Assembly: GCA_963677165.2 (NCBI GenBank)
Contig: CAXXSX010000002.1
Location: 4,092,001-4,156,000 of the forward strand
Direction of reading: 5' to 3'
Length of the DNA: 64,000 nucleotides
Source: JAFGXT01 sp963677165
GTDB lineage: Bacteria > Verrucomicrobiota > Lentisphaeria > Victivallales > SZUA-371
Numbering within the stretch: position 1 is the first letter of the stretch; the number at the start of each line of letters is the position of its first letter. The notes beneath the pieces were generated by a model. The model saw only the letters and a list, made by a program, of their open reading frames with translations. It was not told the DNA's origin and made no database searches. Of this stretch, positions 51,756-61,186 are shown piece after piece. A program made the translations under genes and the position numbers.

Positions 51756-52619
51756 TTATAGAGTACTCGATGGTGATTTAACTTGAACAGCTTGATTGTC
51801 TGACTTGAGTTTAATGGTAATGGTTTTTCCTATATTTTTCTTGAGTCCAACAGGACCATTGATTTGTTTATGTCCATCACAAAAGCCTTGTTTTTTTACA
51901 TAGATGTTTGCAGATACTCCAAAGCAACTCTGAATGCTAAATTTCCCATTTGTATCAGTTACTATACTTCTTTGTTGCATCTTTCCTCCCAATTTACCAT
52001 CTGGATCAATCTTAAGAATATTTATTTTTACTGTTGCATTTGATAGTGGCTGGTTTTGCTCATTAACAATTTTACCTAAAATGGTAAAATACATATTGCA
52101 TTTTTTTGCTTTAGCCTCAACCTTTTTTCTTATTCTTTGACCTTCTGTTGTGTCTTTAGGGATTACCCATTTATTTCTCCTTTTTTGTGCCGTGTTAAAT
52201 ATTCTTATAAAATCAGCATTTTTTAAACGAGGAGACATATTAGGAATCAATGAAAAAAATAGTTCCTTCTTTTTTCCGGTTTTTAATTTTATAATGATGT
52301 ATTTTCCCTGAATTGTATTTTTTGATGTGATTTCACCTTCAAGAGTTACTGCTGTTTTATTTGATTCAAATTTAGAATTAATCATTTCTCCATTGGCTTT
52401 TATAATGAACCTGTTTCCGCTATTTGTGTACATAAAAACACAGTCTTTTTTATTACGCTGAATATAAACATTATTAGAGCTAATTGATTGTCCTTCTTTA
52501 GTATCTTTTAGGGAGATGGTATAATATCCTTCGTCAATAAAACGATAGTCTCCTTCTGCAAAAACACTTTCCATATTTAAAATCAATGGACTTATAATCA
52601 AAAAAAGTATTTTTTTCAT
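51756..52619 (-). CDS. Exported protein with carboxypeptidase-regulatory-like domain
   Basis: 287 residues with a signal peptide (MKKILFLIISPLILNMESVF-AEG), a Lys/Ile-rich beta region (35-130), and, at about 185-270, a CarboxypepD_reg-like beta-sandwich (ILGKIVNEQNQPLSNATVKI, RSIVTDTNGKFSIQSCFGVS). Function unknown. AT-rich and poor in homology to its neighbours, suggesting later acquisition. Confidence 0.6.
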   Translation of the reverse strand: MKKILFLIISPLILNMESVFAEGDYRFIDEGYYTISLKDTKEGQSISSNNVYIQRNKKDCVFMYTNSGNRFIIKANGEMINSKFESNKTAVTLEGEITSKNTIQGKYIIIKLKTGKKKELFFSLIPNMSPRLKNADFIRIFNTAQKRRNKWVIPKDTTEGQRIRKKVEAKAKKCNMYFTILGKIVNEQNQPLSNATVKINILKIDPDGKLGGKMQQRSIVTDTNGKFSIQSCFGVSANIYVKKQGFCDGHKQINGPVGLKKNIGKTITIKLKSDNQAVQVKSPSSTL

Positions 52620-52763
52620 ACTGAAATTATTCCTTGTGTTATTATTAAATTTATAAGACTTGCAGGTGGCTTTAAGCCATTGGAACAGCAGGCGTTTTCA
52701 TTAAAAATTGCATCAACTTGATTTACTATTTTCATTTTTTGAGCCGAAAACATAAAGGTTTGC

Positions 52764-53558
52764 CTAAATCTCTTTGCCGCAGTGAGGACATTTTTTTACT
52801 TCATCTTTGCCGTTTTTCCTGGTTTGGATTTCTTCTATGAATCCCGCACTGATAATACTGACGGGGAGGGCGAAGAAGCCTATTCCAAGAATGGCGATAG
52901 CTGCACAGAAGAACTTGCCTGCCGGGGTGACCGGAAATACATCGCCATAGCCGACTGTTGTTAAGGTTATTACGGACCACCATAATGATTCCGGGATACT
53001 TGAAAATTTATCCGGCTGGACCTGATTTTCTGAATAATACATAAGGGTGGCGGAAATCAACAACATAATAATCATGACAACCGAGGTTAAAACAAGTTCT
53101 TCTTTCTTTTTGCTGAATACGCCTTTGATCATTTGCAGTGATGAATAATAGCGTCCAATTTTAAATATCCTGAAGATTCTGAAAATTCGCAGTATTCTGA
53201 CGATTCGCAGGTCAACTCCTATAAACGGCAGATAAAACGGTATGATTGCCAGTAAATCAATCATCATCATGGGAGTGAACATAAAACGAATGTGCCCCCA
53301 AATTCCCCGGTAGTTTTTTTCTATTGAACATGCCCAAAGACGGGAGAGGTATTCTATTGTGAAGATGCTTACCGAAAATACCTCGAACCAATAAAGGATT
53401 AGTCCATACTTCTCATTGACGGACTTAACGGTTTGGAGCATGAACCCGATCACATTGAATATTACAAGAATTATAATGAACAGGTTTACAAATCGAGAAA
53501 GTACATCGTTGCGGTTCGTTGCCCGGAGAATTTGCCAGAGTCGTTTCTTAAGTGCCAT
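52764..53558 (-). CDS. Voltage-gated-type potassium channel
   Basis: 264 residues, six membrane segments. S4 has positively charged residues every third position (RIVRILRIFRIFRIFKIGR), and the pore has the selectivity filter TLTTVGYGD. The C-terminal CPHCGKEI could form half of a zinc-binding site. Bacterial Kv-like channel for K+ balance; regulation unknown. Confidence 0.93.
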   Translation of the reverse strand: MALKKRLWQILRATNRNDVLSRFVNLFIIILVIFNVIGFMLQTVKSVNEKYGLILYWFEVFSVSIFTIEYLSRLWACSIEKNYRGIWGHIRFMFTPMMMIDLLAIIPFYLPFIGVDLRIVRILRIFRIFRIFKIGRYYSSLQMIKGVFSKKKEELVLTSVVMIIMLLISATLMYYSENQVQPDKFSSIPESLWWSVITLTTVGYGDVFPVTPAGKFFCAAIAILGIGFFALPVSIISAGFIEEIQTRKNGKDEVKKCPHCGKEI

Positions 53559-53820
53559 TATCCCATCCCTGATTGAAATATGGAGTATCCATATAATATA
53601 TATACCATATTTTAAAATCCGGAAAAATCAAATACATTTTCAGATGAGCTTGTTATGCTGTTCCAACAATATAATTTAAATTCAGATAGTTAAAAATATT
53701 ACAACCAGCTAAAAGCTGGATAGGAGAGATATACTCAAAATTTAGTATTTTCGGTCAATTTGACCAATAGACAGTCGTGGGAATTGTTTTCACGGGAAAA
53801 ATAAAGTGATCAACAAGCAA

Positions 53821-53846
53821 GAGCCACATATTTTTGCAATTGGCTC
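53821..53846 (-). terminator. Short stem-loop at the end of the AraC gene
   Basis: GAGCCA (53821-53826) pairs with TGGCTC (53841-53846), starting in the TGA stop of the AraC gene on the minus strand; weak tail. Confidence 0.35.
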
Positions 53847-54630
53847 ATAAATTAAAATTCTGCCGATAATATTTAGGACTTTGTCTTGACCAACGTTTAA
53901 AAAAACGTGAAAAACTGTATACATCAGCAAAATCGAGTTCATTAGCAATTTCACTAATAGTGCTTTCTGTGAAACAAAGTAATCTTGAGGCGTGTTTGAA
54001 CCTTTCCTCGTCGAGATATCTTTTCAGTGGGCAGCCAGCTTCTCGTTTAAAGCGTTTTGAAAGGTATTTTGCTGTAAAACCTGTGGCCCTGGCTACATCG
54101 TTTACGGTCACATACTTGCCCTGAGCGAGGGCTACATATTCAAAAATTTGTTCTAAGAAGGCAGTATTATTATGTTGGGGAGCATTTGACTTTATCTCAT
54201 AGAATTGAATAATAATTTTAAGAGTAGAATTAAGGATTTCGATTAAAGAATTATCCGGAATAAATTTTAAAGGCAAAAGTTTATTTACAACTTTGTTTAT
54301 TTCTTTTAAAACAGGGTTATTTAAGATTTCCGGCTTTGACTTGTTGGTATTATTGTTAACAGAAAATTTAATTGACAGCCACTTGCAATTATCGGTAGAG
54401 TACTGGAACAAATGCTTTACACCACTTGGAATTACAATGATATCATTTTTTATGAATTCTTGTTTCTCGTTATTTGCAATGAAGAAACCAGTTCCCTCGT
54501 AGATTATATCGATTTGCCAAAATGAATGTGCATGAGGCGTATCAGGTAAATGGCTGGAAAGTTCTCTATGCTGATGAAATAAATAACAACATTCCAAATT
54601 ACTTGTGGTATTAGATTGCTTATTTATCAT
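53845..54630 (-). CDS. AraC family transcriptional regulator
   Basis: 261 residues with a cupin-like sensing half (HAHSFWQIDIIYEGTGFFIA, DIIVIPSGVKHLFQYSTD) and AraC helix-turn-helices (VTVNDVARATGFTAKYLSKR; ISEIANELDFADVYSFSRFF; ending SPKYYRQNF). It lies 41 nt after the alginate-lyase-like gene, in the same direction, and likely controls the polysaccharide cluster pseudopilin-TIM-barrel-lyase upstream. Confidence 0.9.
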   Translation of the reverse strand: MINKQSNTTSNLECCYLFHQHRELSSHLPDTPHAHSFWQIDIIYEGTGFFIANNEKQEFIKNDIIVIPSGVKHLFQYSTDNCKWLSIKFSVNNNTNKSKPEILNNPVLKEINKVVNKLLPLKFIPDNSLIEILNSTLKIIIQFYEIKSNAPQHNNTAFLEQIFEYVALAQGKYVTVNDVARATGFTAKYLSKRFKREAGCPLKRYLDEERFKHASRLLCFTESTISEIANELDFADVYSFSRFFKRWSRQSPKYYRQNFNL

Positions 54631-54671
54631 ATTAGTCCTGATTACGGTTTCTATAAAAATAAGCTTTTAAC

Positions 54672-55727
54672 TTAATTATTCAACCAAAGTTCAGGAGTTT
54701 TTATTGGAGAGTTTCTTGTTATTTCAAAAGTATCAAATGAATAAGGTAGTTTTTCCCATAATTGAAGGTAGCTTTTATTATTATATGCGTGTCCACAAAA
54801 GAAAAGACAAGAATGTTTAATGGGCCAGTGATTCCAGTACATAATGTCTTTAGGGTATGGCCATTGTTTTTTATCTTTTAGATAGGGATACAAAAACTCA
54901 ATTCCTTTTTTTATGCTTTTGCCATTGTTCGTTGAGTAATTGTATAAGTTCACATTTGAATCACTATGAATTTGACATAGTGCTGTCATTATTTCTAGGT
55001 TAAATATTGAATATGAGTATGGTTTGGTTCTATTCAATTCATGTGGAAATGAACCATTGATATCCATTTGCCGAGGTAATAATATATTGCAAAAATCTTG
55101 TTGAAATTCATTTATTAGTTTTTTGTTGTCAATTAACTTTGCAAATGTTGCAGCCTGCAAATACCAGCAAGTACTGTGATTGTTTATGGTATTTCTCTCT
55201 TCAACTCCATAGGGGTGGTCTATTATCCAGTATAGGTAATTTCTGAACCAACTTTTTGAGCCAGTAAGTACCGAGGAAGTTAAGCATTGGGCGATTTCAA
55301 GCTTTTTTAATGCAACAGCGACCTCGGCAAGATGAACGGTGTCAATGATTCCGATTCCGCGTCCTTGACAATGTCCTGGAATAGCCTGAGCATATTTCAG
55401 GTGTGAATTCATCTTTGTTTTAGGATTAATAAACCATTTACTTATAATTGATTCTATCGTTTTAATATACTCGTAATTGTTTTCCTGGATATATTTTCTT
55501 GTGAGAGAAGAAATACATTGAGCCATGTTTATCAACAATTTACGATGTTCGTTAAAACATCCAGGGTTGGTTTCTCCATCTCTAAGGATATATGGCAACC
55601 CGTCTTTTGTATTAGGATTGGGCCACCAGTAATCTCCTTCTGAATAAAAATCATTTTCACCTCCCGGACTTCTTATTGCAGAGATTGAATTAATTACAGG
55701 AGGAATATCTACTATTAAATTATGCAT
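54672..55727 (-). CDS. PL5-like alginate lyase family protein
   Basis: 351 residues of an (alpha/alpha) barrel: GDYWWPNPNTKDGLPYILRD, LKYAQAIPGHCQGRGIGIID and the catalytic region TINNHSTCWYLQAATFAKL (Asn-His pair), then SFPHELNRTKPYSYSIFN. This pattern is the alginate lyase family (PF05426, PL5 and relatives). No signal peptide is present. It could act on alginate or another uronic acid polymer fragment in the cytoplasm. Confidence 0.8.
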   Translation of the reverse strand: MHNLIVDIPPVINSISAIRSPGGENDFYSEGDYWWPNPNTKDGLPYILRDGETNPGCFNEHRKLLINMAQCISSLTRKYIQENNYEYIKTIESIISKWFINPKTKMNSHLKYAQAIPGHCQGRGIGIIDTVHLAEVAVALKKLEIAQCLTSSVLTGSKSWFRNYLYWIIDHPYGVEERNTINNHSTCWYLQAATFAKLIDNKKLINEFQQDFCNILLPRQMDINGSFPHELNRTKPYSYSIFNLEIMTALCQIHSDSNVNLYNYSTNNGKSIKKGIEFLYPYLKDKKQWPYPKDIMYWNHWPIKHSCLFFCGHAYNNKSYLQLWEKLPYSFDTFEITRNSPIKTPELWLNN

Positions 55728-55903
55728 TATATTGTTATTTTATGTGATTTATTTTTTGTTAATGTGCAAAATTTTGTAATATGACGGGGGTACGATTGGT
55801 TTTCCGTAGGTCGTGTTTCGCTGAAATCGATTTTGCCGCACCAGCGGCAGAGCCTGTGACTTAAATATTTTTCATTACGTTTTCCGCGGCGCAGGTACGC
55901 CGA

Positions 55904-55926
55904 GCACGCCCTCGACGAGGACGTGC
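55904..55926. repeat. Near-perfect 23-bp palindrome
   Basis: GCACGCCCTCGACGAGGACG plus TGC, mismatches at two pairs. It lies in a GC-rich patch (55850-55945) inside an AT-rich 286-nt gap (55728-56013), so it looks inserted; a second hairpin CCGC-ACCA-GCGG is at 55837-55848. Confidence 0.55.
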
Positions 55927-56013
55927 GACTTTGCCGCCATCCGATTTTAATATTAATATCTGCTTATCATCCGAAAGAGAATTAATTTATTCAGTAGCTT
56001 AACATTAAGGGGT

Positions 56014-57162
56014 CTAGTCTCTCATCACTACTTTTGGCGCATTATTTATTTTTAGGATTTTTACTTCCCATGGGGCTAATTCAACTGGTAGTGTTTTATT
56101 TGTGAGATAATAATTTTTTGAATTTTTATCTTTCAATACCATGCTGGGAAGATTAATACCAAGTGATTGTTTTACTGTTTGGTTTGAGCTATTAGTCAGA
56201 ACAAGAATTTTTGATTTGTTCCACCAGCCGTAACGTATTTTTGACTCTTTGTCAAACTCGTGCTTAGAGACTGGTTGAAAGTTTACTTCTTTTGCAAAAT
56301 CCAAGTAATCTTTTGCAGCATTTTTAAAATCGCTATTGAACCATTCTTTATTTTTCCCTTTTTCCATTCCTCTCCAATAAGAGAAGAAGAAGTTACCTTC
56401 TGCTCCAATAATGATAGAATCAAAGAGCCAATAACGAAGCTCCTGCTCAACTGGCATTCTTGTTTTTCTGGGGTCAAACTTTTTCTTTTTTGCGTGATGA
56501 GGAAACAATTTCCAATTAAAGGACTGTAGGACCGATATAACTTGTCTGTCGTGCTTTAAAGCTGCTTTTACAGATGCTTGGATGAACCTGGTGATCGTAT
56601 CAATTCTTTGTTCCGGATAAGGCTTATCTTTAACTGGATAGTTATCTGCTGCAATTATATCGCATGCTGCAACTAGCCGCCACCACTTATTAGTTCTTGC
56701 AGTGCATATTATAACAGGTTTGTCAGGTGTTTTCTTTTTAAAAAAAACATATAGCTCTTTTAGCGTATTTAAATATTTTACAGACGGTTCGTCGTAAAGA
56801 TACCATGCGGCCAGCATTGGGTTGTCTTTGTATTTGGCAATAATCATTTCAAGTAATTCTTTTCTTTTAGCTTCGGGAAGTTTTATAATGTATTTTCCGC
56901 GAAGATTAAGGACAACTTTAAGATTATACTTTTGAGCTAGAGCAAAATATCTATCGAATTTGGCAAAATCTTCTTTGTTTCTTATGCAATCGTAGCTTAA
57001 AATATGCGTAATTCCAAGTGATTTAAGGTGTTGAAATGTCTTGTCGTTATGCGGTTCTGGAGCGTACATGCCCAGGGAATACCTGAATTCAGAAGCATTA
57101 ACTAATGTTATGATTGAAAGTACAATGACAGTAGTAATGAATTTTATTATTTTATTTTCCAT
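56014..57162 (-). CDS. Exported TIM-barrel glycosidase-like protein, paralogue B
   Basis: 382 residues with a signal peptide (IIKFITTVIVLSIITLVNAS) and a barrel opening SLGMYAPEPHNDKTFQHLKS. YLYDEPSV (E125) on the fourth strand is a likely acid/base, as in clan GH-A-like barrels; DIIAADNYPVKDKPYPEQR and LRYWLFDSIIIGAEGNFFFS follow. About as long as and closely related in layout to the next gene; the family number is unknown. ATG 57162 is chosen; it overlaps the upstream stop by 16 nt. Confidence 0.6.
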   Translation of the reverse strand: MENKIIKFITTVIVLSIITLVNASEFRYSLGMYAPEPHNDKTFQHLKSLGITHILSYDCIRNKEDFAKFDRYFALAQKYNLKVVLNLRGKYIIKLPEAKRKELLEMIIAKYKDNPMLAAWYLYDEPSVKYLNTLKELYVFFKKKTPDKPVIICTARTNKWWRLVAACDIIAADNYPVKDKPYPEQRIDTITRFIQASVKAALKHDRQVISVLQSFNWKLFPHHAKKKKFDPRKTRMPVEQELRYWLFDSIIIGAEGNFFFSYWRGMEKGKNKEWFNSDFKNAAKDYLDFAKEVNFQPVSKHEFDKESKIRYGWWNKSKILVLTNSSNQTVKQSLGINLPSMVLKDKNSKNYYLTNKTLPVELAPWEVKILKINNAPKVVMRD

Positions 57163-58304
57163 ACAAAAGTTTCCCAAGGTTTGATTTCTTCTTTGATTTT
57201 TAATTTTCCGTCTTCAATAATCGCATCAATTTTTCTTGTTGAACCAACAGGGATCAATTCTCCGGATAACAATTGATCTTCGAGCCATCTAGAGGCCGAG
57301 TCTCTGGCTAATGGATAGTTGTTTACCAGTACTAGATAGGTTCCGTTTTCATTTCGCCACAGAGCAGAGTAATAATTGGTATCTTCAGCTCTGGTGAACT
57401 TATAAGGAGCATGTGCAGGCGCAACGGTGTCAACAAATTCTCGTAACTCTTTCGTTGTTTTGAGCATGGTAGATTTTACCCATTCCTTATCTCCTTCCTT
57501 CGATGAATAGCCCCGGTAAAAGGAGAAAAACATCATTCCCCGGCTCCCAAGACATAGGCCTGAATAAATCATATAGCGTAATTCCTGTTCATTAGGGAAA
57601 CGCATATTTTTTAACCGTTCTGGTTGTGATCTGAACTTCTTCGGGAATGATCTCCAGTTAAACATCTGTGGAACTGCAATTACTGGTTTACCTAATTCAG
57701 ATGCCTGACGATGAAAGTTAGCAAACAAACCTATTTCATCTAAAGGAAATGGTTTATCTTTGACTGGATAATAGTCAAATAGTAATATGTCGCATACGTC
57801 ATAAAACTTTTTCCATTCTTTTCCCCATTTCACACAAAGCGCAACCGGAATCAGAGGCGTTTCCTGTTTTAACAGAGCATAAACTTTTCTTAGTTGAGAC
57901 GTTTGTGATATTTTGGGTTCATCATAAATGTACCAGACACCAAGAGCAGGGTGAGCTTTTACAGAGTTGATGTGGTGTTTTAGCCGCTCAAGTTTTTCAT
58001 TGTTTAGATCTTTAAACCAGTCTCTATAAATATTATAAATTACCTTTAATCCATTTTTTTGAGCTTTATCCAAAAAAGCAATATCTTTTTTTAAGGCTTC
58101 TTCACCCATTTTTCCTATGGAATAGTTGTGAATGTATTCTACTCCTGCTTCTTTTAGCATTTGAAAATTCTTGTCTGTTGATGGGGTTACAGCATACATG
58201 CCAATGAAATATTGGTTTGAGTGTAAATCAAATGTCTTTGCGTTAATCGGTAAATTTATTGCTGTAATTATTAATAGTAAGGTTGAATATACTATATTTT
58301 TCAT
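57147..58304 (-). CDS. Exported TIM-barrel glycosidase-like protein, paralogue A
   Basis: 385 residues with a signal peptide (MKNIVYSTLLLIITAINLPI-NA), GMYAVTPSTDKNFQMLKEAG, WYIYDEPKI (E129), DILLFDYYPVKDKPFPLDEI and LRYMIYSGLCLGSRGMMFFS. These are at the same places as in paralogue B, so the two genes come from a tandem duplication. Its start overlaps the pseudopilin stop by one base. Presumed glycan hydrolases working outside the inner membrane. Confidence 0.6.
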   Translation of the reverse strand: MKNIVYSTLLLIITAINLPINAKTFDLHSNQYFIGMYAVTPSTDKNFQMLKEAGVEYIHNYSIGKMGEEALKKDIAFLDKAQKNGLKVIYNIYRDWFKDLNNEKLERLKHHINSVKAHPALGVWYIYDEPKISQTSQLRKVYALLKQETPLIPVALCVKWGKEWKKFYDVCDILLFDYYPVKDKPFPLDEIGLFANFHRQASELGKPVIAVPQMFNWRSFPKKFRSQPERLKNMRFPNEQELRYMIYSGLCLGSRGMMFFSFYRGYSSKEGDKEWVKSTMLKTTKELREFVDTVAPAHAPYKFTRAEDTNYYSALWRNENGTYLVLVNNYPLARDSASRWLEDQLLSGELIPVGSTRKIDAIIEDGKLKIKEEIKPWETFVWKIK

Positions 58305-59056
58305 TATTTAACACTCTTGAATACATGTGTGTCATTAGTAATTACTTCTTCTACATGTCTATTACCCTTCGACCCGAGAGGAGCTGTATATATCTGGTTG
58401 ATTTCTGAGCCAGAGCCATTGTATCTTAAGCTTTCGCCATGACCATCTAAAAATACAGCATTGGTACTACCCAGGTGATTTAACGACATTACTCCATAGT
58501 CAACCTTAGAACCTCTTTTATATCGTATTGCTCCGTGTCGTCTGAAGGTTCCCCCACTATCAACTCTTGATGCTTCACCGAGCATTAGTGTTTTGGTTGC
58601 ATACCTTACACTTTGGTGAGTTTTGAAAACCGGGACAAATTCTGCTCTGACACCTGTTTGACCGAAAATGGTGATATTCGCCTCGGTATAGCCTCCACTA
58701 GCATAACCATAATTTTGTTTCCAATTTTTATCCTTCCCAGTTATTACACAAGGACAGACGTAAGCTTGATTAGGTGATGAGGTTGATAAATTAGGTAGAG
58801 CACCGGCTTCTTCCATCATCCATAACCAACTTCGGGTCGTATACCCCTGGGTTCCATAACATAATGCCATGTAACCTTGTGACTCGTCAGCATAATTGAG
58901 TACACTCAAGCTTAATTGGCGTTGTTGACCAAGGCATAACGCAGTTTTTCCTCTTTCTCTGGCTTTGGCGAGCGCTGGTAGTAGAATTGATGCTAAGATA
59001 GCAATAATAGAAATAACTACCAGTAATTCTATGAGTGTAAAATTGTTCTTTTTCAT
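58304..59056 (-). CDS. Prepilin-type DUF1559 pseudopilin
   Basis: 250 residues starting MKKNNFTLIELLVVISIIAI, then SILLPALAKARERGKTALCL; C-terminal H-X9-DG is HLGSTNAVFLDGH. The most compact cassette in the window: its stop overlaps the TIM-barrel gene by one base, so pseudopilin and hydrolase are translated from one mRNA. Confidence 0.93.
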   Translation of the reverse strand: MKKNNFTLIELLVVISIIAILASILLPALAKARERGKTALCLGQQRQLSLSVLNYADESQGYMALCYGTQGYTTRSWLWMMEEAGALPNLSTSSPNQAYVCPCVITGKDKNWKQNYGYASGGYTEANITIFGQTGVRAEFVPVFKTHQSVRYATKTLMLGEASRVDSGGTFRRHGAIRYKRGSKVDYGVMSLNHLGSTNAVFLDGHGESLRYNGSGSEINQIYTAPLGSKGNRHVEEVITNDTHVFKSVK

Positions 59057-59367
59057 TTTCTCTTATTCCGACGGTTAATTTGATTGTTTTACAGCTTTCT
59101 TATCAAGATAAAACTCAGCCAAGCTTTGACCTGTTAAGTTAAAATCCTTTAAACTGTTGATATGATAATTCTATTATAAACTTAGATGCTGCATAATAAA
59201 ATAGCAAAAAACTCTAAAAAGATAGCAAAACTGCTCCTTGCTCTCAGAGATCGCAAGCAACCCTTTAAATCGCAAAGCGATTTATGCCGGACGCTCATGG
59301 CGAGTGCCAATTATTTGCGCTATTGTAAAGTGGGAGTGGTGTTGCTGATAGATCTGTAAATGTTATT
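59057..59367. other. Intergenic region with a palindromic patch
   Basis: No gene. A GC-richer patch at 59230-59315 contains the perfect hairpin AAATCGC-AAA-GCGATTT (59267-59283) and the weaker CTTGC/GCAAG pair, resembling the other dispersed palindromes. The part next to 59056 should hold the pseudopilin promoter; no clear boxes. Confidence 0.4.
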
Positions 59368-59730
59368 TTAGGGTAATTTCCATTTTACAAGGAGTTTAAT
59401 TGAAACACCATCTTTTTTCCATTCGATATGCTCTGCGTTCTGAACCATATTTACATTACAACTATTAATTACATTCCCTTGCTTATTTTTTAGGTAGATT
59501 ATTCCGGGAGCATCGCCGGATTGACCTGGCATTGCAAACAGGATTGGTCTGCTATATACTTCAATGATGAATTTTTTATCCGGACTGTAGAACGTTTTAT
59601 ATGGTTGAGTTGGTCTAAAATGGGTTGTTAGCATCCAGAAAATTACTATCAGGCATATTGAGGTTGTAATAAAACCAATATAGTAATTTTTCTCTTTGAG
59701 TTTTTTATGTGTCGTTGATATTACTTGCAT
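59368..59730 (-). CDS. Small single-TM membrane protein of unknown function
   Basis: 120 residues: a basic N-terminus, one membrane helix (YIGFITTSICLIVIFWMLTT) and an extracytoplasmic beta-rich tail (FYSPDKKFIIEVYSRPILFA, GDAPGIIYLKNKQG). Nothing further is recognised. It follows the ATP-cone gene by 8 nt and may share its transcript. Confidence 0.6.
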   Translation of the reverse strand: MQVISTTHKKLKEKNYYIGFITTSICLIVIFWMLTTHFRPTQPYKTFYSPDKKFIIEVYSRPILFAMPGQSGDAPGIIYLKNKQGNVINSCNVNMVQNAEHIEWKKDGVSIKLLVKWKLP

Positions 59731-59738
59731 CTGTTTTC

Positions 59739-60704
59739 TTATTTAAAGGAAACCTTAAATAGTCGGGTGCAAAGCATTTCCTGCAGGTATGAAATCATCT
59801 CACGACATTGCGGTTCCGCATCGGGCCAGACCGAAAACAGATTGCGGCAGGCAAATCGGGACATGTCGCCGACATTTAGATAAACCGGCAGAATCTCTGT
59901 CTCGACGGCTATGTTTTTCTCTTTTCTCATTTGTTCCGTTGTCGTAATAATGTTGTTCATCGCATCGGCAATATCATGAAAATGAGAGATTACCGCCATT
60001 TCCGTTAACGGTGATTCCAATCCTAAATATTTGATTAAACGGGTAATCCTGAAGTCCAGTTTCAGCGCCGGAAATAACTGACTGATACCGGAAATATCCA
60101 AGATTTTCTCATCGATATATTTTTGTGTAGCTTCCGGCAGGTGTTCAATGATCTGTTCGCGGGACAGCTGCCACGGATTTGCGGCCGCTTCCGGCAGTTT
60201 TACCAAATCTACATTATCGTCGCTCATCAGGCGGTCCTTATAGAATTTGGCAAGTTCCACAAACAGGGTAGGGGAAGCTTCCGCCAGATTCAACATTTCC
60301 GCAGCATCGACGACTAGTGAGGATACCTCTGCAAGGTTTTGACCGGACAGTCCCAGATGCCGGGCGATCAAGTCGCTGATCAGGGAATATTCCGGATTTA
60401 CTTTCACACCGATGCTGGAGTTGTGACGGCGGTATTCTTCCGCCGCTGCCGGATAGCCGGTTTCCTCCAGAATCCTGATTATGATTGAGTTTACGTCTGA
60501 TACCGTAAAGGTTCGTTCGCGGTTGGCGGGCAGAGACAAAGCGTATTCAACCGCCAGGGAGATATCTTCGGCGATCCATACGTCACGGACCCCGGCGGAA
60601 AGACAGCTTCTGATTATTCCCGATTGCAGTTTTTCTACGTCAAACGCAACCTGGGAACCATCGGACCTGATCAGCATTAAAGCATTGCCGGAAAGATTAA
60701 TCAT
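59739..60704 (-). CDS. Stand-alone ATP-cone domain protein
   Basis: 321 residues. The first 95 form an ATP-cone (LIRSDGSQVAFDVEKLQSGI, then FTVSDVNSIIIRILEETGYP and AAAEEYRRH), the nucleotide sensor of ribonucleotide reductases and NrdR. The remaining 225 residues are helical and not recognised; no reductase catalytic motif or glycyl loop is present. It begins 2 nt after nrdR, so the two are co-translated and probably both sense ATP/dATP. Confidence 0.75.
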   Translation of the reverse strand: MINLSGNALMLIRSDGSQVAFDVEKLQSGIIRSCLSAGVRDVWIAEDISLAVEYALSLPANRERTFTVSDVNSIIIRILEETGYPAAAEEYRRHNSSIGVKVNPEYSLISDLIARHLGLSGQNLAEVSSLVVDAAEMLNLAEASPTLFVELAKFYKDRLMSDDNVDLVKLPEAAANPWQLSREQIIEHLPEATQKYIDEKILDISGISQLFPALKLDFRITRLIKYLGLESPLTEMAVISHFHDIADAMNNIITTTEQMRKEKNIAVETEILPVYLNVGDMSRFACRNLFSVWPDAEPQCREMISYLQEMLCTRLFKVSFK

Positions 60705-60706
60705 GA

Positions 60707-61186
60707 TTATTTTTTGCGAGTTGTGGAACTTTTTGTTTTTCTGCCGAGTGTTCTGATCTCTTCAACAAATTCATCAATATCCTTGAACTGACGATAAACC
60801 GAAGCAAATCTGACATATGCGACTTCATCAAGGTTTTTGAGTACGTTCATTACCCGGAAGCCGATCTCACTGCTGGGAACTTCTTTGTCGTAATCCTGTT
60901 GAAGTGACATGGCAACTTCATCAACGATTCTTTCAATAACATCGGCCTCAACCGGGCGTTTCCAGCAGGCGTTTCCAATTCCTTTACGTATCTTTTCGCG
61001 ATCAAAATCTTCTCGAATATTGTCGCGTTTGATGACTTTCAGCTCGGTCTGGATGATTTCTTCAATCGTGGTGAAGCGGTGATTGCAGTTCAGGCATTCG
61101 CGCCGTCTGCGTACGCCGGCACCTTCTTTGGTCGCACGTGAATCAACCACTTTATCGTCAAGACATCCACATTGCGGACAACGCAT
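60707..61186 (-). CDS. nrdR: Transcriptional repressor NrdR
   Basis: 159 residues: zinc ribbon MRCPQCGCLDDKVVDSR...CLNCNHRFTT, then the ATP-cone (VIKRDNIREDFDREKIRKGI to EVAYVRFASVYRQFKDIDEF). It represses ribonucleotide reductase genes depending on the ATP/dATP ratio. No NrdR box was noticed in its own upstream region. First of a small operon with the ATP-cone protein. Confidence 0.97.
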   Translation of the reverse strand: MRCPQCGCLDDKVVDSRATKEGAGVRRRRECLNCNHRFTTIEEIIQTELKVIKRDNIREDFDREKIRKGIGNACWKRPVEADVIERIVDEVAMSLQQDYDKEVPSSEIGFRVMNVLKNLDEVAYVRFASVYRQFKDIDEFVEEIRTLGRKTKSSTTRKK

